Below the pieces are notes generated by a model. That model had not been told where the DNA came from. It did no database searches and saw only the letters and a program-made list of their open reading frames with translations. Shown here piece after piece: positions 54,226-64,000 of a stretch of 64,000 nt of DNA. How positions within the stretch are numbered: position 1 is the first letter of the stretch; the number at the start of each line of letters is the position of its first letter. The stretch is from Micrasema longulum (Eukaryota > Arthropoda > Insecta > Trichoptera > Brachycentridae): NCBI GenBank assembly GCA_022494885.1, contig JAGVSM010003549.1, positions 1-64,000 of the forward strand, read 5' to 3'. A program made the translations under genes and the position numbers.

Positions 54226-54397
54226 TAATTTGAAAAAATTAGCACCAAAATTTCTAAAAAAAAATATTAAGGTTATATGTCATTCGACAGAAAATTTTCT
54301 GCACTACAATATTTTGTTCTTGGTTTTAAATCACACATATTATTTTATTTGATTGTCAAGTAGACGAAAGTGATCATTTTCGACGCTTCCACTGTTT

Positions 54398-54475
54398 GCG
54401 GTCAATCGAGCGAATAAAGATGTTAAAGCTGCTCGCGATGTTTGCAGTGTACGGTGAAGATGCCATGAATTATTG
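54398..54475 (+). pseudogene. possible mariner transposase remnant
   Basis: ANKDVKAARDVCSV and, after one shift, YGEDAMN recall the first helix-turn-helix of mariner transposases ('.A.+AAR+IC.VYGED.+'). Only ~25 residues, no inverted repeats seen. Confidence 0.35.
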
Positions 54476-54599
54476 ATTGATTTATTATAAACAGTAAAAG
54501 ATAATACATTATTCACTAATTTGTCGTATTTTTTGGTTATATGAGGGCACGAGAGGTTGTTTTCATCATTTGGAAAAAACCGGACACCAATTTCAATTC

Positions 54600-55204
54600 A
54601 ATTTTAATTTCAATTTTAATTTTATTTATTCAAATATATGTACATTACAAAATAGAATATCTTAACTCATACATATAGAAATAATTAAAATAATTAGGTT
54701 TAATTAGGTTTATATAAAAAACATATAAGTGTACATAATATCCAGAGAATAAAATGTTAAAAAAGTAAGAGAATCTTGTAACAAAAAACTCCCTCCAATA
54801 ATGTCCAAAGTAATATTGTTCAACATAGAGATAGCCCTTCCAAAAGGCATAACCATTGACAGGTTAGTCCTGTATATTGGAATGTGAAACAGTCTATGCT
54901 GACGCTGTCTAAGGTAATTATCCGGAACATAAAAGCTAATGCTCCGCATAATTTCAGGGTTGTCAATAATACCGCGCAACAATCGAAAGAAGTGCGTAGT
55001 TAAATACACATTCCTTCTAGTCTTCAAACTGCTGTAACCAAGTATACCCTGGAGGAACACAGCGGGATAAAGCCATGGATAATATCCGCACTCCCTCATG
55101 TAGAGAAACCGAAGAAATTTCTTCTGAACCTTCTCCACTTTAAGAGAATATTTCAACTCATACGGTCCCCAAATCATCGAGCCGCCCTCGAGTCTACTTC
55201 GCAA
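54600..55204 (-). pseudogene. Jockey-like LINE end with simple tail, copy B
   Basis: A minus frame of 164 codons: RSRLEGGSMIWGPYELKYSL, KVEKVQKKFLRFLYMRECGY, FLQGILGYSSLKTRRNVYLT, THFFRLLRGIIDNPEIMRSI, SFYVPDNYLRQRQHRLFHIP, IYRTNLSMVMPFGRAISML. This is the classic post-RT part of Jockey polymerases (RS.LE.GS+.W.PY ... QK+FLR+LY ... LGY.SL..RRN). The frame is shifted near its end (IIGGSFLLQ). The 3' UTR runs to 54600 with an (AATTG)n-like tail in minus orientation. Confidence 0.85.
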
Positions 55205-55225
55205 AAAATGTTAATATATATATAT

Positions 55226-55650
55226 AGTTGGATAATTTATAAAGCGCCATTTTTGTGAAAATCACCTCAAGGGCGCTGTACAATTAATAAATATCCCAGT
55301 ACGTCTTGCAGCTACAGAGCGCATGGACGGTTGGGATTCTAATTCCTCGTTTTCAATTAAGATCAATCAAAAATTATAATAGATAGGAGCTAGATTACAG
55401 GACGTCTTGCAGCTACAAAGCGCATAGACAGTTAGAAATTTAGCCCTCATTTACACATTTTAAAAATTGACGAATAAATTTAGTGTATTACAAAATAATA
55501 ATAATATGAATAGTAAAAAGGAGTAAGATTACAACACGCCTTGCTGCTACTAAGCGCATAGACGATTGGAATTCTAGACCCCGTTTACAAAATTAAGGTA
55601 TTTTAAAGTTGATATATTAAAGCTAGATAACCAATCATCGTGCAGCTAAT
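55226..55650 (-). repeat. 27-bp motif array with L2-like 3' tail (copy 3)
   Basis: On the minus strand motifs lie at 55537-55563, 55403-55429 and 55302-55328 (spacing 134, 101) plus a decayed one near 55637. They are followed by ATTTATTAATTGTACAGCGC and the hairpin CCCTTGAGGTGATTTTCAC ... TGGCGCTTTATAAATTATCC. Same element type as 21133-21505 and 25511-25995. Confidence 0.8.
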
Positions 55651-55679
55651 TAATAAAAATTCCTAGTTAACTCCTAATT

Positions 55680-56400
55680 AATAAAAATAAATTAAGTAAT
55701 TGATTTGTGTTTTCGTTAATAACCTGCTTATTGGCCAGGTAAGCCTTTATCGAAGCAGGAAATAGTTTATTTTTATTGTGTTTTTTTAAACAGTTACAGC
55801 ATTGTATTGTTAATATTTGTTTTCTCTTATACAATTTGCTTCTTTAAAAGATTAGGATTTTCAACCCCTGCGTGGTTGATTTGTAACGTTAACGTGTTTA
55901 CGCTCTGTACGTCAAATTGGAAATGCTCGCGAGTCTGTTGATTGCATACAAACATACATACTCCCATATACAATTATGTTTCTACATAGTTCCTACATCA
56001 CCTATCTACAATCTGAAGAACTTAACTACATTCTGACGTTTGGGGAATTGACTTAGCTCCATTTATACCTCAAGTAAGTTATCGTGATGTCATTCACCAC
56101 GAACTCTTTGATCGAAGAATCAATTGCAAATTGGATCAAACAATTATAATTCTCTTTGGGCATAAGGTAAGGAATTGTAACTCAACCGCAGCGTAAGATG
56201 ACCAATCATACGCGTTGCCACTACAGAGACGGTAAAATATTCAGCGGACACAAAAAAAAGAAGTAAAATTGATTGTTTTTTTAAGAAAAGAACTTTAAAA
56301 CTCAGTTATAAATTAGTTTAAAATTGATTTAGGGCTTCAGTTTGAATCATAAGTGCTTCGTATTTTTTTAATGTACTTTTAATAAATGAATGTAAGTAAA
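55680..56400. other. unassigned sequence
   Basis: No feature recognised. Confidence 0.4.
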
Positions 56401-56403
56401 TGC

Positions 56404-56930
56404 ATATTTATTTATTTATTTATTTATTATATATAAACGGCCTAAGCCAATTATAACAGTTACATGAAGAAACATAAATGCAAGAAACTGAACCAAAAGA
56501 ACATAAAACTATTTAGCAAAGACAAACAAGGGCAAAACAATAATTGGATACAATATATTTAAAAAAAACGAAAAACCTAAAACTTTGAGCTAAACCATGC
56601 CAATCCAACTTCATCCCACACTGTTTAGTCGCGAAGAGATCTACGAAAAGCCGGAAGATCTATCCCAAAAAATTCCAAGTCGTGTGATGAATTGACTAAT
56701 CTACACATTCTGGACATTGGGGCATAAAAACCAAAGTTGCTCTTAGAAGATTTTATAAATAGCAGATTTTGACTTCTGGTGACACGGTTGGGAACATGAA
56801 AAGAAATTGATTGCAACAGAGATGGGACATCACTTCATTAAGTATTTTGAAAATGCATATAAGGTCCATCTCAGTTCTACGTCTCTCCAATGAAGATTAT
56901 ATGTTATTGGATTATATGTTATCTTATTAA
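56404..56930 (-). pseudogene. (TTTA)-tailed LINE, C-terminal end and 3' UTR
   Basis: The minus strand reads LERRRTEMDLICIFKILNEV, then after a shift LQSISFHVPNRVTRSQNLLF, IKSSKSNFGFYAPMSRMCRL, VNSSHDLEFFGIDLPAFRRS, LRD, stop (56625). The UTR contains GAGCTAAACCATGCCAA and ends in (TTTA)5 at 56407-56427. Two UTR copies of this family lie at 21915-22262. Confidence 0.8.
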
Positions 56931-57104
56931 TTCTTAGTGTCTATAAATACTCTGTCTAAACAAATAAATTAAAGCGATCTCTCAGGCAAATATGCGGTAA
57001 AATTATCCACGTTTAAAAGATTTACCAGGCGAATAGGATGCGGAAAAGCAGCAGACCGAGAAGTTCAAGGCGTGACTAAATCCAATAAATACTTAATATG
57101 GACA

Positions 57105-57470
57105 AATCGAGGAATACTCGGTGTGCAAAGTCTGTACACAAAGACAGCTTGCCCACCTTATACAGCACTACGTATCTAAGGAAAATAGTTTCTTGCCGAA
57201 GAAGAAGAGGTCCCCAAGAAATATCCGTAATCTGGCAAATTTTGATACTCGGTAAAAAAGATATTCCAAAATAACAAGCATATTTTTTTTTATTGGAATG
57301 TGGAAAATAGGGGAGTGAATTCATTACTGAATGGAATTAAATTAATTGAACGTGATCGATTCACCAAAATTACTATAAAACCTTTGAAAAGCTTTAAAAT
57401 TTTCAATAAAATACAGCAAATTAGCGTTCTATTCTTTCTCTTACCCCTTCGGGGAAATGGCGTATTAATT
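57105..57470 (+). repeat. two-copy repeat (copy 2) joined to a (TAG)-LINE 3' stub
   Basis: 57105-57415 is the partner of 39370-39830 (see there). 57424-57470 reads GCGTTCTATTCTTTCTCTTA, CCCCTTCGGGGAAATGGCGT, i.e. the last codons and end of the (TAG)n-tailed LINE (WRSILSAYP.GEMA), without its TAG tail. Near 56965 CGATCTCTCAGGCAAATATG also matches that LINE (RSLRQICGK), so the two-copy repeat may be an insertion in an old LINE copy. Confidence 0.5.
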
Positions 57471-57474
57471 TGGT

Positions 57475-58820
57475 TTTTGTTATGTCTCTTGTTTTGTTTG
57501 AAGTTTCCATTTTGGTTACAAATGAAAACTTGATAAGGCTAAAATAACGTTGTATTTCTGAAGCTGGGACAATTATGGGATCTATTTGTCCCCTAAATTT
57601 CCCAGGACATCTCTTGTTCTGGTGCAGCTCTGAGGCATCTCTATACGGGGCGATACATGCAGCAGGCAGCTCACTACAGATAGGCACTGGAGTTATCTGA
57701 TGGTGGATGCGGGGCCAGGGAGTTGTATGCTATGTGCAAATGGTTGAATTTCCCACAGCGCAGCGATAGGTAGCCTCCGTGACCCTCGATGTTATCTGGC
57801 GTAGAGAAATTGTACTGCTATTAGGGCAATAGATGCCCTGACCGCAGATACAAGATAAAATACACGTTTGAAATAGAGAGATCTTATTATAATTGATCAA
57901 CGATTTAAAGAGCTGTCAAATAATGAACATGGCCATCGTAATATTTTTTCCATAGACACCAGTGCAGTGAAGTGGGCGTTGCAATAGTATTCCATTTACA
58001 ATATATATTATCATTGTCAACAATATTTTGAGTTTGTCAAAATTTATGTAGATAAAGACTGGATTCAACTCCCCGGGGAGCTGTTTATTTATTTAGTTAT
58101 TCATATTTTACTCTTACAAACTATAAACAATAATAAAAATAATGTGAATAAACAGAGATAATAAACAAAATATTCAGACTCTTTTAAAAACAAGGTATAT
58201 TTTATTTTTTTTATTTTTATTTTTCTTTCTGTTGACGCCCATGGGGCTTTTACATTATACATACTATACAATAAGAAAAAGTTACACATTAAATATAATT
58301 AACATTTTATCAAATATAAATATTTTTTTTTTTTTTTTTAATTTAAAAATAAAGTTACATAGTTAACATAATACACTATTAAGACATAATAATACATACA
58401 TCATATTATGTTTATAATATAAGGCATAGTAGGATTAAAATAAAACATAATTATTATTATTTTTTATTTTTTTACACCGGTAAACTAAACTTTAATGTGA
58501 AGTTATCCAAAATGTTGAAAACTGAAAAGGGTTTTATAAACTAAAAATATAAAACTTATGTTAAACCGTGTTATCACGGGCTAACTTTTAAGCATACATA
58601 AATACGATCGAAGATTTATTGACTAGACTCCGTCGCGTCGGTCGCCTGTAGTACTTTGGTCTTGAATATGCTCAACGAGTATGTACATCTAAATTATTTA
58701 TATTACAAAACGCACAATGAAAATAACAAAAACCTAACATAAGCTATACACTTGTGGAGCAGTTGGTTCAAAATTGGTTTGGACAAATGAGACAATCCAT
58801 TTTACTTCTACCTAGCTCCA
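57475..58820. other. unassigned; contains one short shared repeat
   Basis: 58017-58085 (CAATATTTTGAGTTTGTCAA, GATTCAACTCCCCGGGGAGC) matches 61877-61950. T-rich runs at 58200-58340. The 57560-57800 patch is GC-richer and unassigned. Confidence 0.4.
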
Positions 58821-58824
58821 CTAT

Positions 58825-59178
58825 TCATTTTTTAATAGCCTTTTTGAACATTTTCTCGTTACTCGTTGTTTTAATAGATAGTGGAAGTAGGTTAAAGATT
58901 TTAATAGAATAATTCTCAAAATCCCTTTGTCCGAAAGTAGTATTACTTTGTATTTGTTTAAGTTGTTTTTGTGTTGAGGATCTAGTGATTATATTATTTG
59001 TATGTAATGTATTGTAGGGGTTATGTCTTTCATTTGAGTAAGAGTAGTTTTTGAATCTGTAAGTGAGTATTGTTTTAGTGCATAATTGTTTTGATCTCTC
59101 TTTCTTTAAACTCAAAATATTGTTGATAAATCCACCTGGTTCATGAAGAAGAATAGAAATTGAAAAATTACAATTTTC
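58825..59178 (-). pseudogene. LINE carboxyl-terminal fragment
   Basis: The minus frame reads LLHEPGGFINNILSLKKERS, then RFKNYSYSNERHNPYNTLHT, NNIITRSSTQKQLKQIQSNT, TFGQRDFENYSIKIFNLLPL, SIKTTSNEKMFKKAIKK. The motifs N.YNT...NNI, FGQR.F......I+N.LP.SIK and FKK..K mark a LINE ORF end. The amino part is weakly similar and the 3' UTR is not delimited. Confidence 0.65.
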
Positions 59179-59197
59179 AGGCGTCGCCTAGTATGTA

Positions 59198-59455
59198 GGT
59201 GAAATAATTCAATTAGATGAATCTCACCCGCATAAACTGTTTTAGCTCTTTAACTTCACAAACAGCAACATATGAAAAATTGAAGGACTATAGATGTTCA
59301 AATATGGGCAGAATGGTGAATGTTACACGGTGTGTAAAGTGGACACTTAAACCAGCCATTGACAGGTCATAAGCCCTGTAGATGCCTAGACTTCTATATT
59401 ACCTTCTCTTAAATGTTCTTCATCTCTGTTGTAATATGTTCATATATCATCGTTT
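59198..59455 (+). repeat. R-family interspersed repeat, reference copy
   Basis: Longest copy: GTAGGTGAAATAATTCAATT, GATGAATCTCACCCG, TTTAACTTCACAAACAGC, TATAGATGTTCAAATATGGG, GTTACACGGTGTGTAAAGTG, AACCAGCCATTGACAGGTC, ATAAGCCCTGTAGATGCC, CTTCATCTCTGTTGTAATAT. No box A/B, no convincing terminal inverted repeats and no ORF. Confidence 0.8.
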
Positions 59456-59770
59456 TCCGTAATGTTATATTTTGATTTTGTTTAAATTCTTGTAGTTTTA
59501 TTGCTAATTTTTTCTATGTTGTCATGCGTTTCTGTTTTTTTATATGTTGTCTAGTTGTTTATTTATTTATTTATTTACGGACATTGTTCATTTAAACAAT
59601 TCATAGGGTATTAATATAACAATATGAGAATAGTAAAAAACATTAAAAAATAAGAAAGAAACATTGACTTCATAAGGGAAGGGACATCAAGGCAAGACAT
59701 GGACTATTTATTTAATTTAAATTTGGAGAAATAAAACCCATACTTTGTTTTTTGATACACTCACTTTATT

Positions 59771-59815
59771 TTTACCAACTAGTTTCGGTAACCAACTGTT
59801 ACCTTCTTCAGGGTA
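59771..59815 (-). ncRNA. hammerhead-like motif in the PLE 3' terminus
   Basis: The minus strand reads TACC, CTGAAGA (59810-59804), one extra A, stem II GGTAAC (59802-59797), loop AGTTG, GTTACC (59791-59786), GAAA (59785-59782), C TAGTT, GGTA. Stem II is a perfect 6-bp helix, and TACC/GGTA can form stem I. Departures from the textbook core: one unpaired base before stem II and no clear UH at the cleavage site, so activity is doubtful. Hammerheads in PLE termini are established knowledge. Confidence 0.6.
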
Positions 59816-59964
59816 TTTTTATAACTAAACATACATAAAAGAAACAGTGAACAAATAAGTGGGTGTCGATAAGGATTATGGAGGGGGTAATTGTGTTCTG
59901 GGTAGAGTTCGATTTTATAGGAAAAATATTTAAAATGGGACTATGACTTAAGTTTAATTGATTA

Positions 59965-60610
59965 TTAATTATGTCTAAGTTCTGTTTTACCGCTTTTTTT
60001 TATTTCTAAAATTTCAAAAATATTAATTAGTTTATTTTTATTATTTAAATGCAATATTTCAATTCCATTTTCAAAATTAGAAGAATGATTATTTGTTATA
60101 ATATGGTCAGCAAATTCAGAAAAATTATTGTTATTGAGACATCTCATATGCTCCCTGATTCTTATATTAAATGAACCCGTTGTTTTTCCTACATAAAAGG
60201 ATCTGCAATCATGGTAAGTTAATTTATACACCCCTGATTTATCTAATTTATTTGCTATATCTTTAGTATTTTTTATATAATTTCCTAAACTATTATTTGT
60301 GTAGAATGCTGGTCTTATGTCACTGGGCAAGTCCTTAAGAATTTGGTTGCTTAGGTTATCAATATATAAAAATCTCCTCCACCGTCTATTGTCATTCAAA
60401 TCTATTTTGCTTGAATAAAGGTATTTATTATTAAGTTTTGTTTTGGTCTTTTGTTTAAAATATTATCTATTATATTTGGGTTATACCCATTATTAAATGC
60501 AATTATTTTTATTGTGTTAAGTTCAATCAGAAAATTATTTTTTGACATGGGAATATTTCCTAAACGGTGAATCATAGAATGGAATGCGGAGTGCTTATGT
60601 GAGATTATTC
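59965..60610 (-). pseudogene. PLE polymerase end fused to GIY-YIG endonuclease
   Basis: From 60605 downward: SHKHSAFHSMIHRLGNIPMS, NFLIELNTIKIIAFNNGYNP, NIIDNIL; a shift near 60435 joins LNNKYLYSSKIDLNDNRRWR, RFLYIDNLSNQILKDL, IRPAFYTNNSLGNYI, and the endonuclease SGVYKLTYHDCRSFYVGKTT, GSFNIRIREHMRCLNNNNFS, FADHIITNNHS. The GVYKL and FYVGKT blocks are the GIY and YIG elements; R at RIREH is the catalytic arginine position. PLEs use this nuclease with a telomerase-related RT. This copy lacks the RT core and is broken once, so inactive. Confidence 0.85.
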
Positions 60611-60984
60611 TCCAAATTTAATTTAAAATGATACACAAAGTTATTGCATAAAATATTTAAAAAAATAATTTATTTAATGCTCATTTAAATCGTTGTAAAC
60701 ATAAACCAAAAAAGTCCAGATCTTGTCTGTTAACAATACGACAAAGACTGGAGAATTAGCGCCATAGTTTGTTCTATGCTGATCGATGAACAGTACTTCG
60801 TTGTTTCTCAACCAACGAGTCAGTTTACCTGTCCCAGTAATGATGGCACATCGATTATACCATTTAGTATGCCAAACATATATTATATGGAGTCAATATT
60901 AGTTCTATGTTTATGTAGGCTACAAATATTTAACATTGACTCTACATCAACATATTAATAGTTACCTCTCTCTAGTCCAATCAT

Positions 60985-61160
60985 TCACGCTACTTTTCGA
61001 ATCAAGCGATGTTGGATTGATTTAATGAGATTTTTGCGATTCACGTAGAATGGAGACCAGGCCACGGAGGCATATTCTAGAAGAAGGCGAACAGTTGAGC
61101 AATAAAGAGTTTTGATAGTATTACGGACATTACTAAAATAAGAGGATATTTGATTGAAAC
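60985..61160 (-). pseudogene. LINE post-RT fragment
   Basis: The minus frame encodes VRNTIKTLYCSTVRLLLEYA, SVAWSPFYVNRKNLIKSIQH, RLIRKVA, stop. 'LY.S.VR..LEYAS..WSP+......+E.+QHR.+R' is the conserved post-RT block of Jockey/I-like LINE polymerases. Confidence 0.7.
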
Positions 61161-61214
61161 TTATGTTTGTGTAATAATAATTATTTTTGTATTCTTCAAA
61201 AATATGCATGCTTT

Positions 61215-61870
61215 AGCTTTTTTTTATTGCATCTCAACTCAACACAGGACTTTTGGCTCCATAGAGCTTAATAAACGTTTTTTTTGTAATACAGTACGTA
61301 TATTTGTACGAATAAATAATTAAATACCATGTTTACCGTCCTTGTTAATGCCCACTGGGCATATACGAAAATAAATAAATGTCTTACTAATGCTTCAAGC
61401 GGTTTTTTGGTAAAGGGTGAAGGACTTCTGCGTGAAGATTTTCGCAGGATTTATCAAGTCGTCCTTGAAGTAGTCGTGTATATAATGTATCGTCTTCATG
61501 TTGGATTGTTAGTAATGCTCTAGACACAGATATGAAAGGACTAGAATTAATGTTCCTTCATGCTTTTTGTTGTAAAAGAGCAAATCCCCTCGGAATGGAC
61601 CAAATATGACTTAGTTGTCGTAAAGGACAATACGTGTTAGGAATACGGTACAAGTTCTATTTAACCCAAAATGTCCTTATTTACTATTATCTACTAAACA
61701 GACATTTCTTATGAGATGTGGTTCAATTATTTGGTCTGTTTTGCTCAGAACAATGAATGTTTTAGTAACATTATTTTCATATATACCTGATCTTGTATGT
61801 CGAGCTACCCTGTTTAATATCTTCGACGAGCTAATTTAAGTGCTTTTTGAAATATTTATATTTTTTTAAT
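61215..61870. other. unassigned sequence
   Basis: A 64-codon frame at 61329-61523 has no motif. No repeat match. Confidence 0.4.
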
Positions 61871-61876
61871 TAAATA

Positions 61877-62102
61877 GCAATATGTTGAGTTTCTTCAAAT
61901 TTTTGTAGATAAGGACAGGATTCGATTCCCCAGTGAGCTGTTAATATTAAAATATTACAACAGATATGAAGGAATATAGATGTTCAAATATGGGCAGAAT
62001 AGTGCATGTTAAACCAGCTAATGACAGGTCATAAGCCCTGTAGATGCCTAGACTTCCATATAACCTTCTCAAAAATATTCTTCATCTCTGTTGTAATATG
62101 TT
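61877..62102 (+). repeat. R-family copy with inverted ends, plus upstream shared segment
   Basis: 61877-61950 matches 58017-58085. 61963-62102 is an R copy lacking part of the middle (the GTGTGTAAAGTGG segment is gone). Its left end ATATTACAACAGATATGAAG is nearly the reverse complement of its right end CTTCATCTCTGTTGTAATAT. Confidence 0.75.
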
Positions 62103-62109
62103 AAAATTA

Positions 62110-63670
62110 ATTGATTCAGAAATTCGGTCAAAGGGAGTATTATGCAATTAAAATCTTTAACTAACTTCCGTTGTCCATTAAAACATTTAGTAACAAGAAA
62201 ATTTTGAAAAGGCTAGAAAATTTGAACTTGGAGTAGGTTGAATTAAAATGGTCTATGTCAGGCCGCCAAATCAATTTTGAAATTTCTGCTATAATACGAT
62301 ACTATAGTCCTTAAAATTTAAAATGATTAGAATGACAGTTGTCAGAAAAAGTGACGACATAACTTTGTAATAACGTCAAAGGAGTTATTTATATTGAAAC
62401 ACGAAAAATCATTTGTATCTGGCGTGTAAATTAATTTTTCTATTTATAATGCTCCAAACATAAATAAACATTAATGTTTTAAATCCGCTTTAAAACAAAA
62501 AAAAACTAACATAAACCTAATTATTAACGACGTTCTTACAAGGTTACATCATTTTGCAAAAACGTTAGAGATGCGACAAATTGATCGAATAAAAAAAATA
62601 TTCGTTTGATGTTGTTCAGGAAAAAAGTATAAATGTCTCATTTCTTTGGTGAACAATTATGTTCAACACACTATAATAGGCTTGTTTTTTCTTATTTTAT
62701 ATCAATTCTCGGAAACAGAGTTTCATGATTGCATGAAATAACTGATAAAATCGATTTGATCTGTGATCAGTAATTTCCCATCACTAATGAAATTAGTTTT
62801 ACGGCTTTCATTCTAATCAAGCTTTATTTGAAGGAATATAGGATAAATATACCTAAAGTGATTTAAGTTTTTATTTTTTGTATGTTTTGTTATGAGTAAT
62901 ATAAAAGTACGAGAAAAAATCAGTATTCGTATGGTTTTTAAAACTATGGGTCCATACCATCTTGATGTTTAGTAATTTTTTCTCTATTTATTTTCACGTG
63001 TTTAAAAGTTACACATATATTGCTAAGTGTCCTAGGCACATGTTTTTCTAGTGAAGACTCATAGTTTTTAATGTTTCGTATCTTATATTATGCGGAAAAA
63101 TAAATAAATGAAATAATAATTATTTAAACTGCATGTAAAAGTAATTGAGAGAAAAGAAAAGATTTGTCAGTGTTTTTGGTCCAATTAAAAAATTAACATG
63201 TTTTTCCAAAATTTTCTCAAGATCTTCATGATGAGAAAGTTCAGTGTCTTTTTTTTCTTTTATTTTATGTTAGTGGAATATTTTTTTTTTGTTTTAATAT
63301 ATCGTATTATCAGCGTTATGATTTTTTAAAGTTTTGTATTTCTGAAATAATTCCGAGTGTGACGTCAGAGGTTGTTCTATGACAGTTCTTCCGATCGGTT
63401 CGTTTACGGTGACCAAACCGGATATCCTTCAAAGCTCTCATATCATTGGATGGTTCCTATGAACCAATGACGTCATTCAAAGTAGTGCGTTTTTATTTAA
63501 ATATATATATATATTTTTTGTACATTTAAAAAAAATAACAATTTACAATTTAATGTTCTAATTTTTACCGCGCCCAAAAAAACATTTTTTGTATCCAATT
63601 TCCCGTAGGGCTAAAGTTCGTCATAATAATATTCTATCTTTTGCTCATGGCTTCACTCACGTAGTATTGA
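62110..63670. other. AT-rich sequence, nothing recognised
   Basis: A patch at 63360-63480 contains GTGACGTCAG and AATGACGTCATT palindromes; otherwise poly-A/T. No feature supported. Confidence 0.4.
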
Positions 63671-63675
63671 GGAGA

Positions 63676-63955
63676 AAATATTTCACCATCATCATTCCCT
63701 TTCCGCACCTAATGGTGCATAGGGAACTGCATTGGTGCATGAATCGCAGCGTAGCTTCATCTTTTTTTTTTGTAACATAAAAGTAAGATGGTCAGTCTTA
63801 CGCTTCAGGTACCAGTCCAGGGACAGTGAAATAATCAAGTGTGAAAATACTCTTTTCAAAAAATATTTCATATCAACCATGTAGGGAATCGAATCCGAGA
63901 CCACTTGCATGATAGGCATTTGCGCTAACCATTCCTGACGAGGCTGACATTTTAT
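63676..63955 (-). repeat. SINE family C
   Basis: Reverse complement of the family: CTTTCCGCACCTAATGGTGC, TGCATTGGTGCATGAATC, GGTCAGTCTTACGCTTCAGG, ACCAGTCCAGGGAC, AATATTTCATATCAACC, box B region GGGAATCGAATCCGAGACC, CTTGCATGATAGGC, TGACGAGGCTGAC. A T10 run inside replaces part of the body. Confidence 0.8.
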
Positions 63956-64000
63956 TCATTTGGGTAATCAATTTGTTGTGTCGTTTATCAATAGGAATTG

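Larger units (their letters stand above)
59735..60615 (-). mobile_element. Penelope-like element, 3' part
   Basis: Contains, in minus-strand order, the end of the PLE reverse transcriptase, the GIY-YIG endonuclease, a short 3' UTR and a terminal motif with a hammerhead-like core. The 5' edge is near 60615, where the frame meets a stop and homology is lost. Truncated, with one frameshift. Confidence 0.85.

Noticed and set aside
63360..63480. CRE-like TGACGTCA promoter elements
   Set aside because: Two short palindromes without any gene, start site or conservation context.

Overview
The window is an AT-rich, repeat-saturated stretch of an animal nuclear genome, most likely an invertebrate and probably an arthropod. 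The basis is the resident elements: 5'-truncated L2/CR1-, Jockey- and RTE-like non-LTR retrotransposons, a Penelope-like element (PLE) with a GIY-YIG domain, mariner remnants and four families of tRNA-derived SINEs. There are no operons, Shine-Dalgarno sites or long uninterrupted reading frames. The species cannot be named from this sequence. I found no host protein-coding gene I can defend; every recognisable coding stretch is a mobile-element fragment, nearly all broken.

Layout. 0.4-5.7 kb: an L2-type LINE (675-3252) sitting inside a tRNA-SINE, then a PLE-like palindrome and a LINE carboxyl-terminal fragment. 7.4-13.9 kb: an internally deleted L2 copy (minus strand), a 211-bp tandem duplication, SINEs and another LINE remnant. 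14.7-18.8 kb: an unclassified ~0.65-kb repeat twice interrupted by insertions (its uninterrupted twin is at 42.97-43.64 kb), then a second L2 copy. 19-28 kb: overlapping palindromes, two arrays of a 27-bp motif joined to an L2-type 3' tail, and LINE ends. 30-36.5 kb: LINEs with a GTA/TAG-type terminus, one invaded by a Jockey-like LINE, a rearranged L2 tail, a 23-nt periodic repeat, and a SINE split by a hammerhead-bearing insertion. 37-49 kb: two fold-back elements whose arms carry hammerhead-like cores, more SINEs, a degraded RT and a mariner transposase head. 49-64 kb: SINEs, GC-richer islands, a third 27-bp array, several LINE tails and a PLE 3' end (59735-60615) with GIY-YIG domain and hammerhead-like motif.

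How the parts work together. This is an ecology of transposons rather than a gene neighbourhood. Autonomous families (L2, Jockey, RTE, PLE, mariner) are present only as corpses, accompanied by non-autonomous passengers (SINEs, L2-tailed motif arrays, ribozyme-bearing fold-backs). Nested insertions give a partial relative chronology. The most unusual signals are (i) the recurring 27-bp motif with variable AT spacers, always 5' of an L2-like 3' hairpin; (ii) at least seven hammerhead-like cores in PLE-type inverted arms; (iii) an unclassified repeat family with about eight copies; and (iv) an exact 23-nt periodic repeat.

Limits: all similarities were judged by eye from translated motifs and by aligning the window to itself. 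Clade names are family-level guesses and repeat boundaries are approximate, often within 10-20 bases.
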